Positions 23,395 through 38,000 of a stretch of DNA of 64,000 bases are shown in pieces. Below the pieces are notes generated by a model. It searched no databases, was not told the DNA's origin, and saw only the letters and a list, made by a program, of their open reading frames with translations. Source of the DNA: Syngnathus acus (Eukaryota > Chordata > Actinopteri > Syngnathiformes > Syngnathidae); assembly GCF_901709675.1 (NCBI RefSeq), contig NC_051098.1:14599918-14663917 (forward strand). The letters are read 5' to 3'. The translations under genes were made by a program, and so were the position numbers. Position 1 is the stretch's first letter; the number at the start of each line of letters is the position of its first letter.

Positions 23395-26300
23395 CTGAGA
23401 AGAGCAAACAGAAAAAGAGAGAGGTACACCACACGGCGTCCTCGCATTAATCCAACACTCGGAGCCATCGTAGAGTGAAAATACAGAATAATGGCGGCAC
23501 ACCGGTCGCACTGCTACTGAGTGGTCTGAAAAACTCCACAGACTATATTAGCACTGACGGATGATAAGCGTTAGACACAACCAGGTGGGACAATAAAAGA
23601 CGGAGAGGAACAGTTGACACACTTGAAGCAGTCGTTACACAAAGGACTTGATTCCCGCCGTCAATTGCTCGGATTGAAATCTAGGTGCAGTGTAAATTTG
23701 TTGCTGATACAAATCACAATTTGGTTTCTGTTCATAAAAAAATAATATGCCATGAGGGTTTCAGCCTTTACATAATGACTGCTTCAGAAAAGCTAAATTG
23801 ATCACTTCCTATTCATGGTAAAAAAAATAATGAATATGTCTTAATAAGGATGGACAGAGAATAAAAAAGGTGGCAGATTAGCCAAAATATTTTGATTTCA
23901 TGATTGACACACCTATTATGGAATTGATCCTTAATTACACAGATAAAATCATTGGAATTGTATTTATTAAAAGATTTGAGATGGGGAAAAAAAGAAATGT
24001 CTACTCTAGTGAAATCACGACATGTGGGCCGGCATCTTGTTGGCATGCAATGTATCGAATGGCTAAATTCTTTGATTAGACACTGTTAAAAGTCAGTATT
24101 CCGCTCAACCCTGGTATGGAAACAGTGAGCCGAAACTAGTATTTAACAACTAGTAGCCTGTAACTAGTCGTGGCATCTTGTTAAAGCTTCACATACTTTT
24201 TTTCTTTTAGCTGTATGTGCTTTGTGATTGGCTGGCAGCCAGTTCAGGCTAAAGAGTCAGTTGTAGTCAGCAATAATAAAATAAAAAAAATAAAAAATCC
24301 TGTCCTGCTCTGCTTTGATGTCCATTTGTACACATTGCAGAACAAGAACAAATTGCAAACCAGCAAAATGGCCGCCCACATGCCCTTAAAAGCCCATCCT
24401 TGGAACACGATGGATAGATACACCTTTAATAAGTACATTTCCAGTCTTGACAAAAAAGGATCGAGTTGGTGTAGTTTCACTTATTTAGAGCTATTACAAC
24501 TTAATTAGCTAACATTTAACTCATTCATTGCCAGCCCAGTTGGAACGGATTTTTGACGTGTTTAGCCGTCCATGGTAGTGAATGAGTTCAATTGAGGCTC
24601 AAAGTGGAGCCAAAGGGCCGTATTGAGTGGAGTGAGGTCAAGTTTGTGGAGCCCCACATGGATTAACTGATCTTTTTAGGGATGGCGTCCATGGCTTGCT
24701 GCTGTAGAGAGAGAGAGAGCAAGAGGTATTAGCAGAGAGGGGCGGTGTGGGAGGGGGACGGGGGGGGGGGGGGGGGGTGTCACAGCGTGCTGGCTTCAAG
24801 CGCAGCACGTTTTCCATATAGACACGAACACGGTACAGCACACGTCGATCGACATGAACACTGCGGCACAAGAGGCTTCACCATGCCGACGGGAGGAGAT
24901 GGCAGGAAGAGGAAAATGGCCGTTAAGAGGGACGAGTCACATGACGGCAAAGAAGGAGGATGGCCATTAAAAAAAACGCTCACATGACGGAAGGAAGGAA
25001 AGAAAGCACAAATGTGAGAGAGAAGTCAAGTTCGTCTTGTTATTTGCTTGGTCGTATAGAGAGAAGTTTAGAGAATGCATGCATGGCATTTTGCACATGG
25101 AACAAATCTTTAAAGGGGAATACTCCTTTCTATCATTCAAGTGCGTCCTCTATTGATTCAAGGCTGTTTGTTTTTCTTTTTTTTAATTATTTATGCACAG
25201 GTAAACATGTCAAGCAAAGCCACTGGCAAGCCTTTAATGGCGGCAACTTGTGCCACGGCAGGCTTACATTGGCCTTAAGACACAAATGCGCCCTGCGGCC
25301 ATGATGATTACAGTATTAGCAAAAAATGGCGCTCACTTGAATCCAGCACAGAGGCACCACCCAAAGCGATTCCCCTTTAAAGGAGAGAGTGATTCGAGCC
25401 CTCCACCTGCTGACCCCCTCCCCTGTCAAACATGGGTCCGACCCTTACCTATTGCGGCGTGGTGGGCCGGGTCACAACGCTGCCCAGATAGCTGAGATCA
25501 ATCAAAGACAAATCAGGTAAGACCCTCGCCCCGCTAGCAAACAGCAGTCTTATACACTGCTACAACTTCCCCCGTCTGGGGACCATTGAAACGCACCAGC
25601 CGGTCCTGGCTCGATGCTTGGCGAAAGGGGCCGCTAACAACACGGGGTCATATATACGACATTTTTGTAACTGAATTACCGCGTATGGTATTGGTATTAG
25701 CATGTTTTTGGAAACAAATCCAAAGTTGTCCTTTCCGTAGGCGCACCCGAAGGCACCGTTCAGTTGTAACCGAGTGGCGAGGTAATTTCTTCCCAATGCA
25801 AAGATTAACCAAGGTAACCGAGGACCAACTACAGACATGAAAATAAATCTGAAAATATACAATTGAGTAGTATGATACTTATCATTGATATTGATATTTT
25901 GCTACGCTTATGATCTCAACAGTGGTATCTATAAAGACAATTGTTGTAAAGACAGTTACCGTAATTGACTATTTCTATCTGTATTACACCTGATGGCAAC
26001 AAATTTGTGTTTAACTTTTATACTGAGTTTCAAAATTAATTTTACCTGTAGTAATCGCTAAAATGCTTCAGCTGAAGGTTTCGCTACATTTTGTTTTATT
26101 ATGTATATGAATCTCTATTTTATGGGTCAATATTATCCAAAAAATGTGCTATCAAAAGTACATTGTCGATTTGAAATGGACTTTTTCGCAGGACGAAAAG
26201 ATTAAGATATGCGTGCTCAATGCTATTACATGCCTTCTGCATATTAAGGAACAATATGCGTCCTAATTGCATCTTAACGGAGCCATTGAAGTCATATTGG

Positions 26301-29300
26301 CTTGGAAAATATAGAGCAGACAGGTGGAAGGATCACCTACCCTGAGGCTGAAACCTGGAGCTGGGAAGGTTCTGAGGGTAGCATCTCCTCCTCTGTCCTT
26401 CTCTGGGATGGCCTTTGCCCGAAAACGTCCCTGCCCTCCGACGGGGGAGAGGGGGACTGCGAGGGGTAACTGGCTGCCGTGGAGGCGTAGGACATGTGGG
26501 CGGCGTGGTAACCAGGGCCGGCCTGCTTGCCGCCCTGACTCGAAGTGGGCGAGGCGGTCAGGGAGGACCTCCGGGAGACGGCGGCCGAGGTCTGCAGGCT
26601 GAGCTCGGCCATCTCCAGAGACCGAGAGGTGCGGAGGATGCCGGGGCGTGGAGGCGGGCGCACGAGAATATCCGGAGAACCCGGCTGGGTGCTAAGCGGG
26701 CTTTGAGAGAGCGGGGACAGGCGGGAGGGTTGGAGCACTAAGGGGGGCAGGCCGGGGTCGGCTCGGCGCCCCGCCCTCGGGCTGAGCCAAGACTGGGGGC
26801 TACTACTGGGGGCTGTGCTTGGGCTCCCTGCGCGGGCTGCCGAGTCAGGGTAAGGCAACACTGGTACGCCCACTCCGTGGGCCGTGTGTCTGAGCTGGCC
26901 GAGACTTTGGGCCTGTTGCATAGCTAAACGCCTAGCCGGAGGACCCGGGGGCCCGGCTCTGCCCGGGGGAGCCACGGGGACCTCCAGCTGCAGGAGTCTC
27001 GGGCTAGTCGGATCCGTCATGGGAGGAAGGTGGAGGCGACTGGGCGGGAGCGAGTGAGAGGCGTACGAGGGCGGCTCGGCCATGTCCGGAGGATGATGTA
27101 AAGGATGGTGCGAGGCGAACATGAAGCGTGGACCCTCCAGACCCAGGAAGGGTAACGCGTGAGGCTGCCAACTTTCAGGTGAGCGAGGGGGAGGGCTGTG
27201 AGACAGAGAATGGCCGGAGGCGGTGTACTGATGGTGCTCCATCTCTCCGCTCTCCTCGGGGATAGAGGGATAGCCAAAGGGCCCCTCGGCGGTGCCCGGC
27301 GGGGAGGACAGAGCGGAGCTATGCGGGCTGACGTCGGGCATGTAGAATGGCGGCGGGATCCCTGATTCGATGCGGCTGCCCAGATACCCATAGAAGGGGC
27401 CCTGGGGGAAGCCCCTGTAGCGAGCGGACGGGGCCTGCCCCGAGGCGTGGATTGCGCCGCCCTCTGCGAAGCTCATACCTTCCATGGCACTGTGCAGGTG
27501 GGGGCTGTAGGTTGGGGGCTGCGTGGACTCCAGGCTGGAAGATGTCGGGGACAGCTGGGGCCGCAGCGTGGGCATGATGGGCGGCAGAGGCCCGGGGTCG
27601 AAATCGTTCTCCTCGTCGGACTGCCGGAACTCGGGGTACAGGTCGGACTCCTCGGCAAAGGGGAAGCCCTGGATGCGACGAGGCGGCGGGCTGGTTTCCA
27701 TGACGAAGCGGCCGTCGGGGCCGCGGCATATCAGCTCGATTGGCGTGGTGATTTCGGCCTCGTGTTTGGAGACGCTGTACTTCTTGCTGGCTATGGCACG
27801 CTTGGTTTTCTTGTAGAAGGAGAGCTCCTTGTCCTTGTCACGCTGAGGGCTGGGCAGTTTCCTGACGTACAGCCCGGGTCCGTGGGAACCCTCGGAAGAA
27901 ATGGAGCGAGGCCGGGATGGTGGCGAGCTCTCTGGGCTGATCTTTCCTGATGACAACCTGAATGGGACAGAGACGGGGCTCTGTTAAAAAAAGGTTATAG
28001 CCAATTCGGAGGTGCTCTGAAGCGCCTTGTCATGGGTGGGATTGCTCACGAAGAAGTAAAAGTTCTGTGTGTAGCCTATGATAGATTTTTTTTTTTTCTT
28101 CAAGGACACAGAAGAAATTTTTTTCAGCAGTTTCCTTCAATGTGACTTTCAGGGTGACTGGATCTCTTTTGCTAGCAGCTATACCAAAAGCGTGTGTTTT
28201 TTTTTTTTTTAAGATGCAACAAATGATTGTAAAGACAAGCGTATGGCAACTTGAGGATGTCAGACAGCTAACAAACAAAGCAGGGATGACACACACAAAA
28301 AAAAAAAGCCTCAATCTGCCCACACCAAGAGCGGCGTAACGACGAGTTGCTGTGCGTGTATCTCAAAAGTGTCTCGGCATGCAAAAGCAACATAACAAAA
28401 AAAGGTCATGTTTGTATGAAAACATGCATGCCAGGCCAGTGCAGTGCAGCACACTCACAGGGGGCTGGCGGGCGGGGGCAAGAAAGTGCTCCTGGCAGGC
28501 TCGTCCCAGCAGGGCTCTACCCCTGGCAAGGGGGTGAGAGGAGGCCTGCGGCGGGAAACAAACAACACGGGCCTAGTTCATCTTTAACTGTATCAAAAAG
28601 TAGAGGAGGCCTGCTTGCATACGATTGTCACAAATGAGCCTGTTTTACTCCAATTGCAGTGCACTTGTATTCTTTTATTTTTTTTTAAACACAGACAGAT
28701 GATTACACACACACTGTACGGTCGGTCAATGCGCAGAAACAACTTAAAAAAAGTGTTGAACACTGAGGGTCATGCAGAGAGCGGACAGTGTTTGAGGTTA
28801 AAGAACACACATGGAGATACAAAATCAATACACACACGCACACACACACACGCTGCTCCTGGGCCACATTGTGCTTTAAATGCTGACCAGGCTGCTTTGA
28901 ACTCTTAATCTGCTTGTGATCTGCACACGTTCACCTCTGTGCGTGTTCTTTTGCACCTAGCATATTATTTTAGATAGCCATAAATAGTATAATAGTGTAC
29001 ATTTCTAAAAATATATATATTTTTACCTTCATTCACTGCCATTGACGGTGTCAAATCTGCACCGTAACACGTGAGTGAGGTCTCGATTGCGTGGTGCTAA
29101 CAGTGATCGGTAAGGCCGAAGCTAGCGAGGCTAACGGCTAGTCTCATTCACCATCATCTTATTTTTGTACGTCTTGACTCACGTAGATGTGTGAAGACTG
29201 TTAATTCGGAGGAGTAGAGCCGACTCGTGCGTTCATGTCCCTGTCTAATCTCCCCACAGCCACTAGGGGGCATGTTTGTCTGCTATCTTGGTATTGATAG

Positions 29301-32030
29301 GCTACGCTATGCTGCGTTGAGCAAATCCCGGCACCAACGCCAAAGAAGATGCAGGACTGCGGACGTCAGCGTTTACTTACGGTGATTCCACGCTCTTCCT
29401 GAAGTGTGTCACGGACAAGGGGGGATCTGAAGGGGGAGACGTTCACGGTTAACACGTGTGGCGAGATACCGAAAGCGTACGCCGGTTAGTGACCTGGTTT
29501 GCGTTTGAGCTTGCGCCGGTGCTGCTTGTTGACGAAGCACGCCGCCAGAGTGCTGAAGAGAACGGCCGCTGCCAAGAAACAAATCGTTGCCACCACGCCC
29601 GCCACCAACGGGCGAGCCAGCCCCTCGTCGGCCACCTCCGCGGGGGGGAAGGGATCTGAGGGACAGAATGGAAGGTTAGAAAGTCAGTTCCTGCATGGTC
29701 AACATTTTTACGGTAAGTTTTTGTTTTATACTGACCCGTGCTGGACACTCCCACTACATTACTGCTTTCGCTGATCAAGTCTTCCATGACTGCCATCACT
29801 CGAAACTCATACCAGGACTCCTGGTGTCCGAAAACAACATACCTAAGATCTTTAACCTTCTATTTGCCCGACTAAAATGGACAAATACCTGAACCAGGTC
29901 TCTGGCGACTAGCTCAGTCTCAGTGGACGGGATCAGGTCGTCCAGGGTCTCCCATCGCTCCCCGAGGCGGAACTCCATGATGTAGCGGGTGATGGGAGAG
30001 GAGTGGTTGCCCGGGGGGAGCCAAGTGAGGAGGACACCGTGCTGAGTACGGTTTGCGGTGAGGCACCGTGGTGGGGTAAGAAGCACCAGTGGTTCTGGGG
30101 TACCCAGAGGAGAGCCTGGGGGAACACAGACAAACAGAACTCTGGGACTGTTGAAATTCAGAGTGTCGATGGCCACTCAAACCTAAGCCCACCTGCAGTG
30201 TTGACCGTCACAACTTCGCTGAATGGGCCTGTGCCCAGCTTGTTCTGTGCCAGCACGCTGAACTGATACTCTGTCCCAGCCTCCAGCCCTGGCACCAGCA
30301 ACCACGTCTGAGCACCAGAAACCGGCATGGAATGCCAGTCGTGTGGACCGAAGTCCACTCTCTTTGACCTGTGCACGGCGGAAGGAAATAGAAACCACGG
30401 AATTTAAGAAGATTTTAAATATAATACAATAGCTTGTGTCTGGTGTTTGCTCGTGCGAGTAATATTTAGCTTTTTTTTTTTAAACTGGCGGGCGTCACGG
30501 TTAAAAGTTGGATTGCGCACACAAGTGACCTACTTACAGTGATCCACCAGGGAAATAAGGTCACTAACGAAAGGGAAACAATATTACAGTCACCTGATTA
30601 TAACTTCTTTTTCTTCCAGCTCTGTAATGAAAAAATAACTCCCCCCTCCCCCCCCAGAGGGACATAAAGTCCTTTTTGTGCCGTTATCTTTCATTGTTGT
30701 GATCATACCAATAGCATCATGTTTGGCAGTACAAAATATTACTTGTCATCTGCTCAAAAAATAAACACCTCCCTCAAATAAACGCCTCCCTTTTTCCATA
30801 CAAAAAAAAACAAGTGCTGACCGAGTATTATTGCCTGTTGTAAACAAGTTCCCAAGCACAATTAATGAATATTTGTTATCTACTTAAAAAAAGCAAACGC
30901 CTTACTTGCTTTCCCCCCCAAGGAAGAAAAAAGGCAGTAACAGAGTCTTATTGCTTGTTGTAAACGCATTCCTTCCGCTAATAAATAACCGAGTGTGCCA
31001 TTCACACACACACAAAAAACCCTTCCTCGAATAAACATCTCCTTCTTTCCCCACCAGAGTTGTGCAGAAAAGATAGGGACAGTAATTATCTCACATCAAA
31101 AATGCTCACACATGGATATGAGAGACTTGAGCTTGTTTTCAGTGAATGTTGCCAATCAATGCGTGTAAAGTCTCTCGGTTCAATCTTGAGTCGAGTAAAT
31201 GCACTCACACTGGACCGTACCACACGGAAAAAGTCTGCTCGAAGCCGCCATCGTAGCCCGCTTCCCAGGATACATTAGCGGAGGTGGTCGAGGGCACAAC
31301 GTGGATGTTGCCGGGAGCGTGTGGGCTGGTGCCTGAGTGGGTCATAAACACACACACACAAATAGAAAGCATAAAGGAAAAGAAACAAGACATATTTTGT
31401 ATTCATCAATCCAGTGAGTCATAATTGTAGTTATGTGCACCGATTAACGTTTCAAGAATAAATTTGAAATAATTTGAGGATTAAGATGCAATTTTTCTCG
31501 GAAGAATGCTGTCATTTTACAACAATAAAGCGGAAACGGTCAAATAATACTTCCATTATACAAGACAAAATTGGCCTTATTTTAAGTTGGGGGACCAAAG
31601 TTAGTTTAGCATTAGCACTGCACATACCATGGTACATGTAATAAGCAAACTAAGACTAGAACGGGACTCTCATTAGTTGTGCTGATTTAAAGGCAAAGTC
31701 ACTGTGCTTAGTCCTCAAACCGTTCTTGTGACTCATCCATGCGATGTGCCCGGCTGTGACTTTACAGTTTGCAGTAAAGACGTCCTTGCTCCACTGGCTG
31801 GACACACAAAAAAAGCGGTGCCACGCTTTGATTACAGAATGAGTCTTCAAATGAGGCACATAAAGCTATTACAGATAAGATGAAATGAAATTTTAATGAC
31901 GCCCACGGCCAAATTGGATAGAGGCGAGCAGATTACGAGATGTCTATTGCTCGCTGCTTCGTGGGAATCGCACAAAGCACATGGCCGAGAGCCATGATAA
32001 TCAACTTCAAGACCTGATGATGATGATGAG

Positions 32031-32071
<41 letters not shown>

Positions 32072-35000
32072 TGTAATGGTACCAATGACCAGGATCTTGG
32101 TACTGGCAGTGATGCTCGTGACCACGTTGGTCGCGACACACTCCCACTCGCCATGATCCTCCTTGCTGAGCGACATGAACTGTAAGCTGCCGCTCGGGAG
32201 GATGTTGTGCTTGCTCCGGCTTGGCTTCCCAACCTGCATGTAGATTTTCAAGGAATGAAAATAAGCCAAAATAAGTTAAAATGTTACTATCCACTTGTAA
32301 AATTGGCCCAAAAAGTTAAATAATAATAAAAAAAAAAGGCAAAATTTTCCAAGATTTTTCCATAAATTTGTACAATTAAAAAACAAGTTTGTCAAAAATT
32401 TTAAAAAATTTAATATGACAATGTCAACATTTATCAGGAAAAAGTTTAATTCTTTAATCATTTATTCTTCAAATTTATTTAATTAATTCATAAAAAATAG
32501 TCATAATTTTGACAGCTCAAGATATTTTTATGTTCGTAAAATAAAGTGACTATTATACAAGAATGAAGCAGAAATTTTACTCAAACAAAATCCAAATACA
32601 ACAAAAAAAAAAAGTCATTTCTGTCTCACCTTCCTCCAAGTGATGCTGGGAATATCGGGGTCTCCAGAAGCAGCACAGGGGATGACTAACTCTCTGCCGG
32701 CCTCCTGTCGGTACTCCCCCCCAGGCCTCACGTTAAAGTAAGGGGGATCCTTCACGCGGACACACAAACGCTGGCATCAGAATCTATCGGGAGCACCCAC
32801 TGGCGGCTCCACGTGGTACCTTTAGCACCAGAGTGGCAGGGGGGGACATGCCCATGGTACCCAGGGCGTTGTAAGGCACACAGGTGTAGGTGCCCAGGGA
32901 GTCTTCGGTGGCTTCGGCTACCCGGATGCTCCCGTCCGGCGTCAGGCTCCAGCCGGGGTACTTGTCCACTCGCAGAGGGTAGCCGTCCTTCTCCCACTTC
33001 ACCGACGTCACGGGTGGATTGGCGTCGGCCGGGCAGCGGATGATGCCTGGCAGTTTGCGGGGGACGTAGATGATTGGCGGCATATTGATCACTCGGGCCG
33101 GGTCTGGAGAGAATCAAGTGGACATTTTAGGAGAATGAAGTCACGATATGATGAGGAGCGCTACAAAGATAAGATTTAAAGACAATATTTTTTTTTTTTA
33201 CAAGAATCCCAATGCTTTCGGGGTTAATGGCATGTTTATAAGAGAATAAATCAAAGTGTTGAAATGTGACATTGAAACATACTGTACAGTTAATACCGAT
33301 TGTCTGGGACAACTGAGTTTAAAAAAAAAAAAAAAAAAAAAATTATTGGGCGCCCGTGTCTGCAGAGTCGTCAATTCCCCCTCGGCGCTCCGTTCCCACA
33401 TAGCTTAGCACGGTAATCAATGACTGGCAGGAGGCAAGCGGGGAGCAAATTAGCTCGGCTAGCGCACAACGGTTGACGATGAAGGCAGCCAGCCTGAGAG
33501 AGAGGCCTTCTTTCTTGCAGGAAACAAAAATGGATCGGAAATGCAGGAAACAAAAATGGATCGCTCATAAAATGAAGACATGACAAAAACGATGGCCGCC
33601 ATGTGAACTAAAAATGGCTAACGATGAAATGAAAATCAATTTCATACCTCATGAAATCAAGACCGGCTACATCTTAACACGAAAATGTCTGCCACGTGAA
33701 ATGAAGATGGCAGCCATATGAAATGAAAATGACGGGCCTTAATGAAATGAAAAGGACAACATAATCCAATGTAATGAAGACGGCGACACCGTGAAAGCAT
33801 GTCTTGACGTAACCTTGAAGGAGGCTGCATAGTAGTCAGAAATAATAGAGCAGGCTCCACGCTGTTCCCCTCCTCCACCCAACCCCCAACCGGCGGCGCT
33901 GGCGGTTGCCACGGCAACACTCACACTGAACGGTCAGGTAGGCCGACGCCGAGGGCGAGATGCCCAGACTGTTGCTCGGGCCGCACGTGTATTTTCCCGC
34001 GTCCTCGGGCTTGACCCGGAAGATGATGAGGGTGCCGTCGATGAGGATGCGCACTCGCAGTTTCAGATCACTGCATGGGGCGACACGCATGGTTTTATTT
34101 CAACGCACACACAGACCAGTTCACACATGTGCGTGTAGCGTTCTAAATTACATGAAGAGGCCATAAGAGAGCAGCAGAGAGTCTAACAGTTGATCGTGAC
34201 AAAATTGACACATTGCACTCAATAAAGGGATTATAAATTGCATTAATTTTAAACTTATTTTCTTTAAATGAATAAAGAATTTGGTTTTTTTTATTTATTG
34301 AATGATTTTTTCCAAATTTAAACTCAAGCGTGTCGATTAAATCATTATCTTAATATTTTTATTTTTTATTTAGTTTGTAGAGTTTTTCTATTTCGTCTGA
34401 AATTCAAAATATGTAATTATTTTTAAATCAGGCATTATTTGATCAATTTTTCAAGTCAAACAACTGAAGTTGTCTTTTTTGACAAGTATGCACAATACAA
34501 TAAATTTTTCTTTTAGAAGATGCTGACATTGCGAAAGGTTCTGACAATAATTACAACACAAAACTGATCTTTCCACTGATGATGTGCAAAATAATATATT
34601 TATATAATTACTTCTTGAAGTAGACATTATCCTCCTCCCAGAACCAGGTGTAGGTCAAGTTGCCAGGATACGCTTCGGCTTGGCAGGTGAACAATGCATT
34701 CTGGGATATGTTGACAGTGACGTTCTCTGGCGGGGACACGATGAACGGAGGCCCTGAAACACAAAATGTTGTTCACCCATAATATTATCATCAACCAGCT
34801 GTTCTTAACACAGAATTGTAGTTTTGTTTGTAGTGACATTAATTAGCTTAAATTAAGCACACTACAATGAAGCTGCTTGTTAAATATTTTCTTTGCCATT
34901 TTTTTTTTCGGTTCTATTTAACGTCACACTTGTGCAACAGTTAACCTGTTCTTCTGCAGAGAGCACATGCATCATTTCCACTCCAAATCACCAGAGCGAT

Positions 35001-38000
35001 GACACAACGCAGGACGGCAGCCACTGTTGGTTGTGCTTGTCGAGCTAGCGCGTGCTTCACATTGTAACCTTTCCGTCCCCCTTGAGAGCACACTCACTCG
35101 CCATAAAAAAAAAAGAAAAGAGGGGAAAATAAAAGCAGAAGCCATGAAAGGTAAGATGTCTTTTTGTGAGCGGGGCCAGATGCAAAAAAAGCCTGCTGCT
35201 CGTTTCCAGCGTTGAGCATAAAAGTGGACGACTGACAGGCACAACGAGGCACAATCGGGTGAAACCTGAGAAACTTGGTAAAGAAAACTCACCCAGCATG
35301 TGGCAGAATAAAATTAAAATAACCAATTAAAATGTTATTGCATAAATTTTTTGGGGTCCCTTAAGTTACAGGTGTCAAAGCTAAGGCCCGGGGGGCCAGA
35401 TCCGGCCCGTCACATCATTTTTCGTGGCCCGATAAGGCAACTCGTGTGTCAACTCTATGTTTCTTGTTAAAATAATTATTGCAATTTTTTTTTTCTTTTC
35501 AAAACCCCACTTTCCAAATAAATGAGAACATTGTTGAACTTCTTTTTAAGCTGGATTCTGTTGCTTCTTGTATGCGATAATATAAGAGCGTATTAATGGC
35601 CCCAAAATTGCGTTTGAGTCAATCCAATCAAAATCTCGCTGTCACATAATATGCGATTCATAAAAGTTTCAAAACAACCGCTTGAAAGAGAGTCTGACTG
35701 ACTGGCAGAGTGCTGACAGGCCAACCTTGACAGGCGAGGCGGACATACGCGGACCCAAGAGAGAGTCAAGAAAAAAAAAATCTAGCACTTCCCTCGTTGT
35801 TGCGTTTTTAAGACAACACCGGGCTTGTTGTTTACGTTACGTCAAACCTCTCAGGAAGGTGAGCTGCACACGAGACACAACATGTCGGACTATCGGAGTT
35901 AATGGAGAGGAAAGAGTAACAAGTACAACACACGTCCAATGGGAGCGCTTTAGGTGTGGTGAAGCAGCATGTGGCTCACTATTCAAGTTCTTATTGTAAA
36001 TGTAATCTTTTTCTGTTTATGGGCCACCAACACGAACCTTCTAGTGTGAACCGACTCGTACCTTGCACCAGCAAACGGGTGGTGTGAAGCACCTCCCCCT
36101 GGTCGCTGTAGGCTCTGCACGTATACGCGCCCCTGTCGTCGCGGGTGATGCCGAGGATGGTCAGGCTTCCGTCGTGCACCTGAGAAAGAAAGAATTATAT
36201 GAACATTGCATGAGGCGGTTGCTGAGCTGCCTCAATGACAACCAATAAAAGAGCATATGAGAAGCGCCCACCCCCCCCATCCCTCTATAAATTATGCAAC
36301 AGGTTGTGAGGTCGCGTCCATTCAAGTCACAAACAGCTGTAGTCAATGTATTATGCAGCCGAGGGAGAAAGGAGCTAAGCTCGAGGAACTCGGCCACATA
36401 TTCTCCGTCTGACACGCTGTAAGCGATTGAACGGTCACAAGATTAACTCACGCTCCGTATTTGTCGCGCAGTTTATGCGCGACAGGCTGAGAGTCAAAGT
36501 GTGAAACAAACAGTGAAAAGCTGCAATCTGATGCCTGGGAAACAATTTATGATGACTTTTAATACGACTTAAAATTGAAGAGAAATTTCCTTGCATTCAT
36601 ATCAGAGGAAGACACTTTTTTCTGAATTAAAGGAACTATCCACCGATTTTCTCTCTTTTTTTTTATCATTTATTTGAAGGGGGGACGTGTTTATTTTGTG
36701 AACTAGACAATTTCAGGCATTTATTCACATAACTGCTGAAAATGCCAGGCATTTTTTGTTTGGGAGGAAAGGCATTGATTTTCTCAAGTACAACGACTTT
36801 GTTTGGAGGATGCATTATTTAGAGAAATGTGTTCATTTATAGAACTGCACCAGCAGGTGTTTATCTAAAGTGGGCTTTATTTGGAGGGGGGGGGGGGCAG
36901 TTACACAGCAGAAGATTAACAGGTGTTTGTTTGGGAAGGCACTTTAATTGGAAAGCCTCAAAACGCTGAAGGCAGGACAATTCGAAACTCGACTACTGTA
37001 CATATGGCCGTTCTTTTGTTTAACATCTTCAATGTATGGAGCCTTTTCCTCCGTGTGCATAAATAAAGCAATAAAGTTAAGTAAAACAAGCACCATGACA
37101 ACCCCGCCCCCCCTAAAACCCGTCCGCCTCCACCAGCTCCTGTCTGACACATTCCTGCATTTCTCTGGCGAGTCTCTGTGGAAGCGAGAGCATGCGGGTG
37201 AGCAAACACACTAGCACACACACACATATACACACACATGCACGCACACCAACATTTGGACAAGATTCTTAGCACCCAGGAAGAAAAATATCAGAGGAGA
37301 GCGGATAAGCACTCGGCTCACTTCTGGATTTGTTCAAAATTCAAATTTAAGTGAAACAGTCAAATGAGTACAATTGAATGCCCGCAATTAATAATGAACA
37401 ATAAGTGGAGATCTTTTTTTTTTTTTTGTGAAGGCAATTGGTGGACATGAAGATGTTCTCTCTCCGTCAATCATTCACATTAATTAGACTTCTTTGCAAA
37501 ATAAATAAAATTACATCAAATATTTTCGTTTTACCGAATATTTAGTGTTGGTGGCAAGCTCCTCCCCTTCCCTCAGCCAGCTGATTACAGGTTTGGGGTT
37601 TCCCTGGGCGGAGCAGCTAAGTATGATGCTGCCTCCTTCCTTGGCCTCCACATACTGCGGCGGCGTCGATGTAAATGTCGGTGGCGCTGTTGGAAGATAA
37701 GATAAAAAAAAAACCAGACAAAATTTACTCACATCCAATCACAACAAACTTTCCTTCAAAAAAGAAGTCTCGATATCCTCGCATCACCCCAAAGATTCTC
37801 TGAAGCTTCAACGGCAGCCACCGAGAAGAAGCTCATCACCAGCAACCCGAGGGGCCAATAAACCTTCTTTCCATTTTTTTTTTCCTCCGCTATGAGTAAT
37901 TCAGATGATAAATAGTGGCAGTGTGCTCATTTTAAAAGGAAGACGACAAATGGGCCACTTGCTCGCTGCTGGGAAAGTTGCCACGCGGCGTCACACCAAC

